NCBI GenBank assembly: GCA_007117185.1
Contig: SKHA01000121.1
Location: 1-6,524, forward strand
DNA length: 6,524 nt
From: Spirochaeta sp.
GTDB lineage: Bacteria > Spirochaetota > Spirochaetia > DSM-27196 > Alkalispirochaetaceae
Direction of reading: 5' to 3'
This document shows positions 6,435-6,524 of this stretch, one piece after another. The translations under genes and the position numbers were made by a program. Each line of letters starts with the position of its first letter. The first letter of the stretch is position 1. The notes beneath the pieces are model-generated. The model was not told the origin of the DNA and did no database searches. It worked only from the letters and a program-made list of their open reading frames with translations.

Positions 6435-6522
6435 GGAGGGGTGCGAGAGTGGTCGAATCGGGCTCCCTGCTAAGGAGTTGTACCCTAACCGGGTACCGTG
6501 GGTTCGAATCCCACCCCCTCCG
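6435..6522 (+). tRNA. tRNA-Ser (anticodon GCU)
   Basis: This 88-base class II tRNA reads AGC and AGU codons. The acceptor stem GGAGGGG (6435-6441) pairs perfectly with CCCCTCC (6515-6521), with discriminator G6522. The anticodon stem GCTCC/GGAGT encloses loop CTGCTAA with anticodon GCT at 6469-6471. The variable arm has stem TACCC/GGGTA (6481-6485, 6491-6495). The T arm is identical to that of the preceding tRNA. Only 23 bases separate the two genes and no promoter lies between them, so they are probably processed from one transcript. The next two bases are CG, so CCA is not encoded. The end of the transcription unit is outside the window. Confidence 0.97.
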
Positions 6523-6524
6523 CG

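Overview
The window looks like chromosomal DNA from a fairly GC-rich, Gram-negative-type bacterium, most likely a free-living spirochaete. That guess rests mainly on the signal peptide of the solute-binding protein. It is cleaved before an Ala-Gly-Gly type sequence rather than at a lipobox cysteine, a pattern I associate with spirochaete binding proteins. The taxonomic call is tentative. The genes are tightly packed, there is no mobile element or CRISPR array, and every intergenic space is under 100 bases.

The left half (1-2975) reads entirely on the minus strand. A polar amino acid ABC importer is encoded in the order binding protein, permease, ATPase. Its cistrons overlap by 13 and 11 bases, and both downstream genes start with GTG. 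An adenosine deaminase-family gene follows 84 bases after the ATPase and runs off the left edge with its C-terminal part missing.

A 96-base divergent control region (2976-3071) separates the importer from a plus-strand operon. It holds candidate promoters for both directions, a 16-base AT-rich palindrome, a GGTCAA/TTGACC inverted repeat and a repeated TATACTGT octamer. To its right lie parA (Soj-type ATPase), parB (CTPase-type partition protein) and a histone-deacetylase/acetylpolyamine-amidohydrolase family gene. parA and parB overlap by 26 bases, and parB and the deacetylase share an ATGA junction, so the three are very probably translated as one coupled unit. The pairing of chromosome-partition genes with a zinc deacetylase is the most unusual feature here.

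At the right end, a hotdog-fold acyl-CoA thioesterase gene runs on the minus strand and overlaps the deacetylase gene tail to tail by 10 bases. Its promoter lies back to back with a strong plus-strand promoter (TTGACA, 18-base spacer, TATAGT) that drives two serine tRNA genes, anticodons UGA and GCU. Neither encodes its CCA end.

No plainly new defence or mobile system is visible. The points worth a second look are the parAB-deacetylase operon, the structured divergent control region, the abutting -35 elements beside the tRNA genes, and several promoter candidates that lie almost on top of the start codon.
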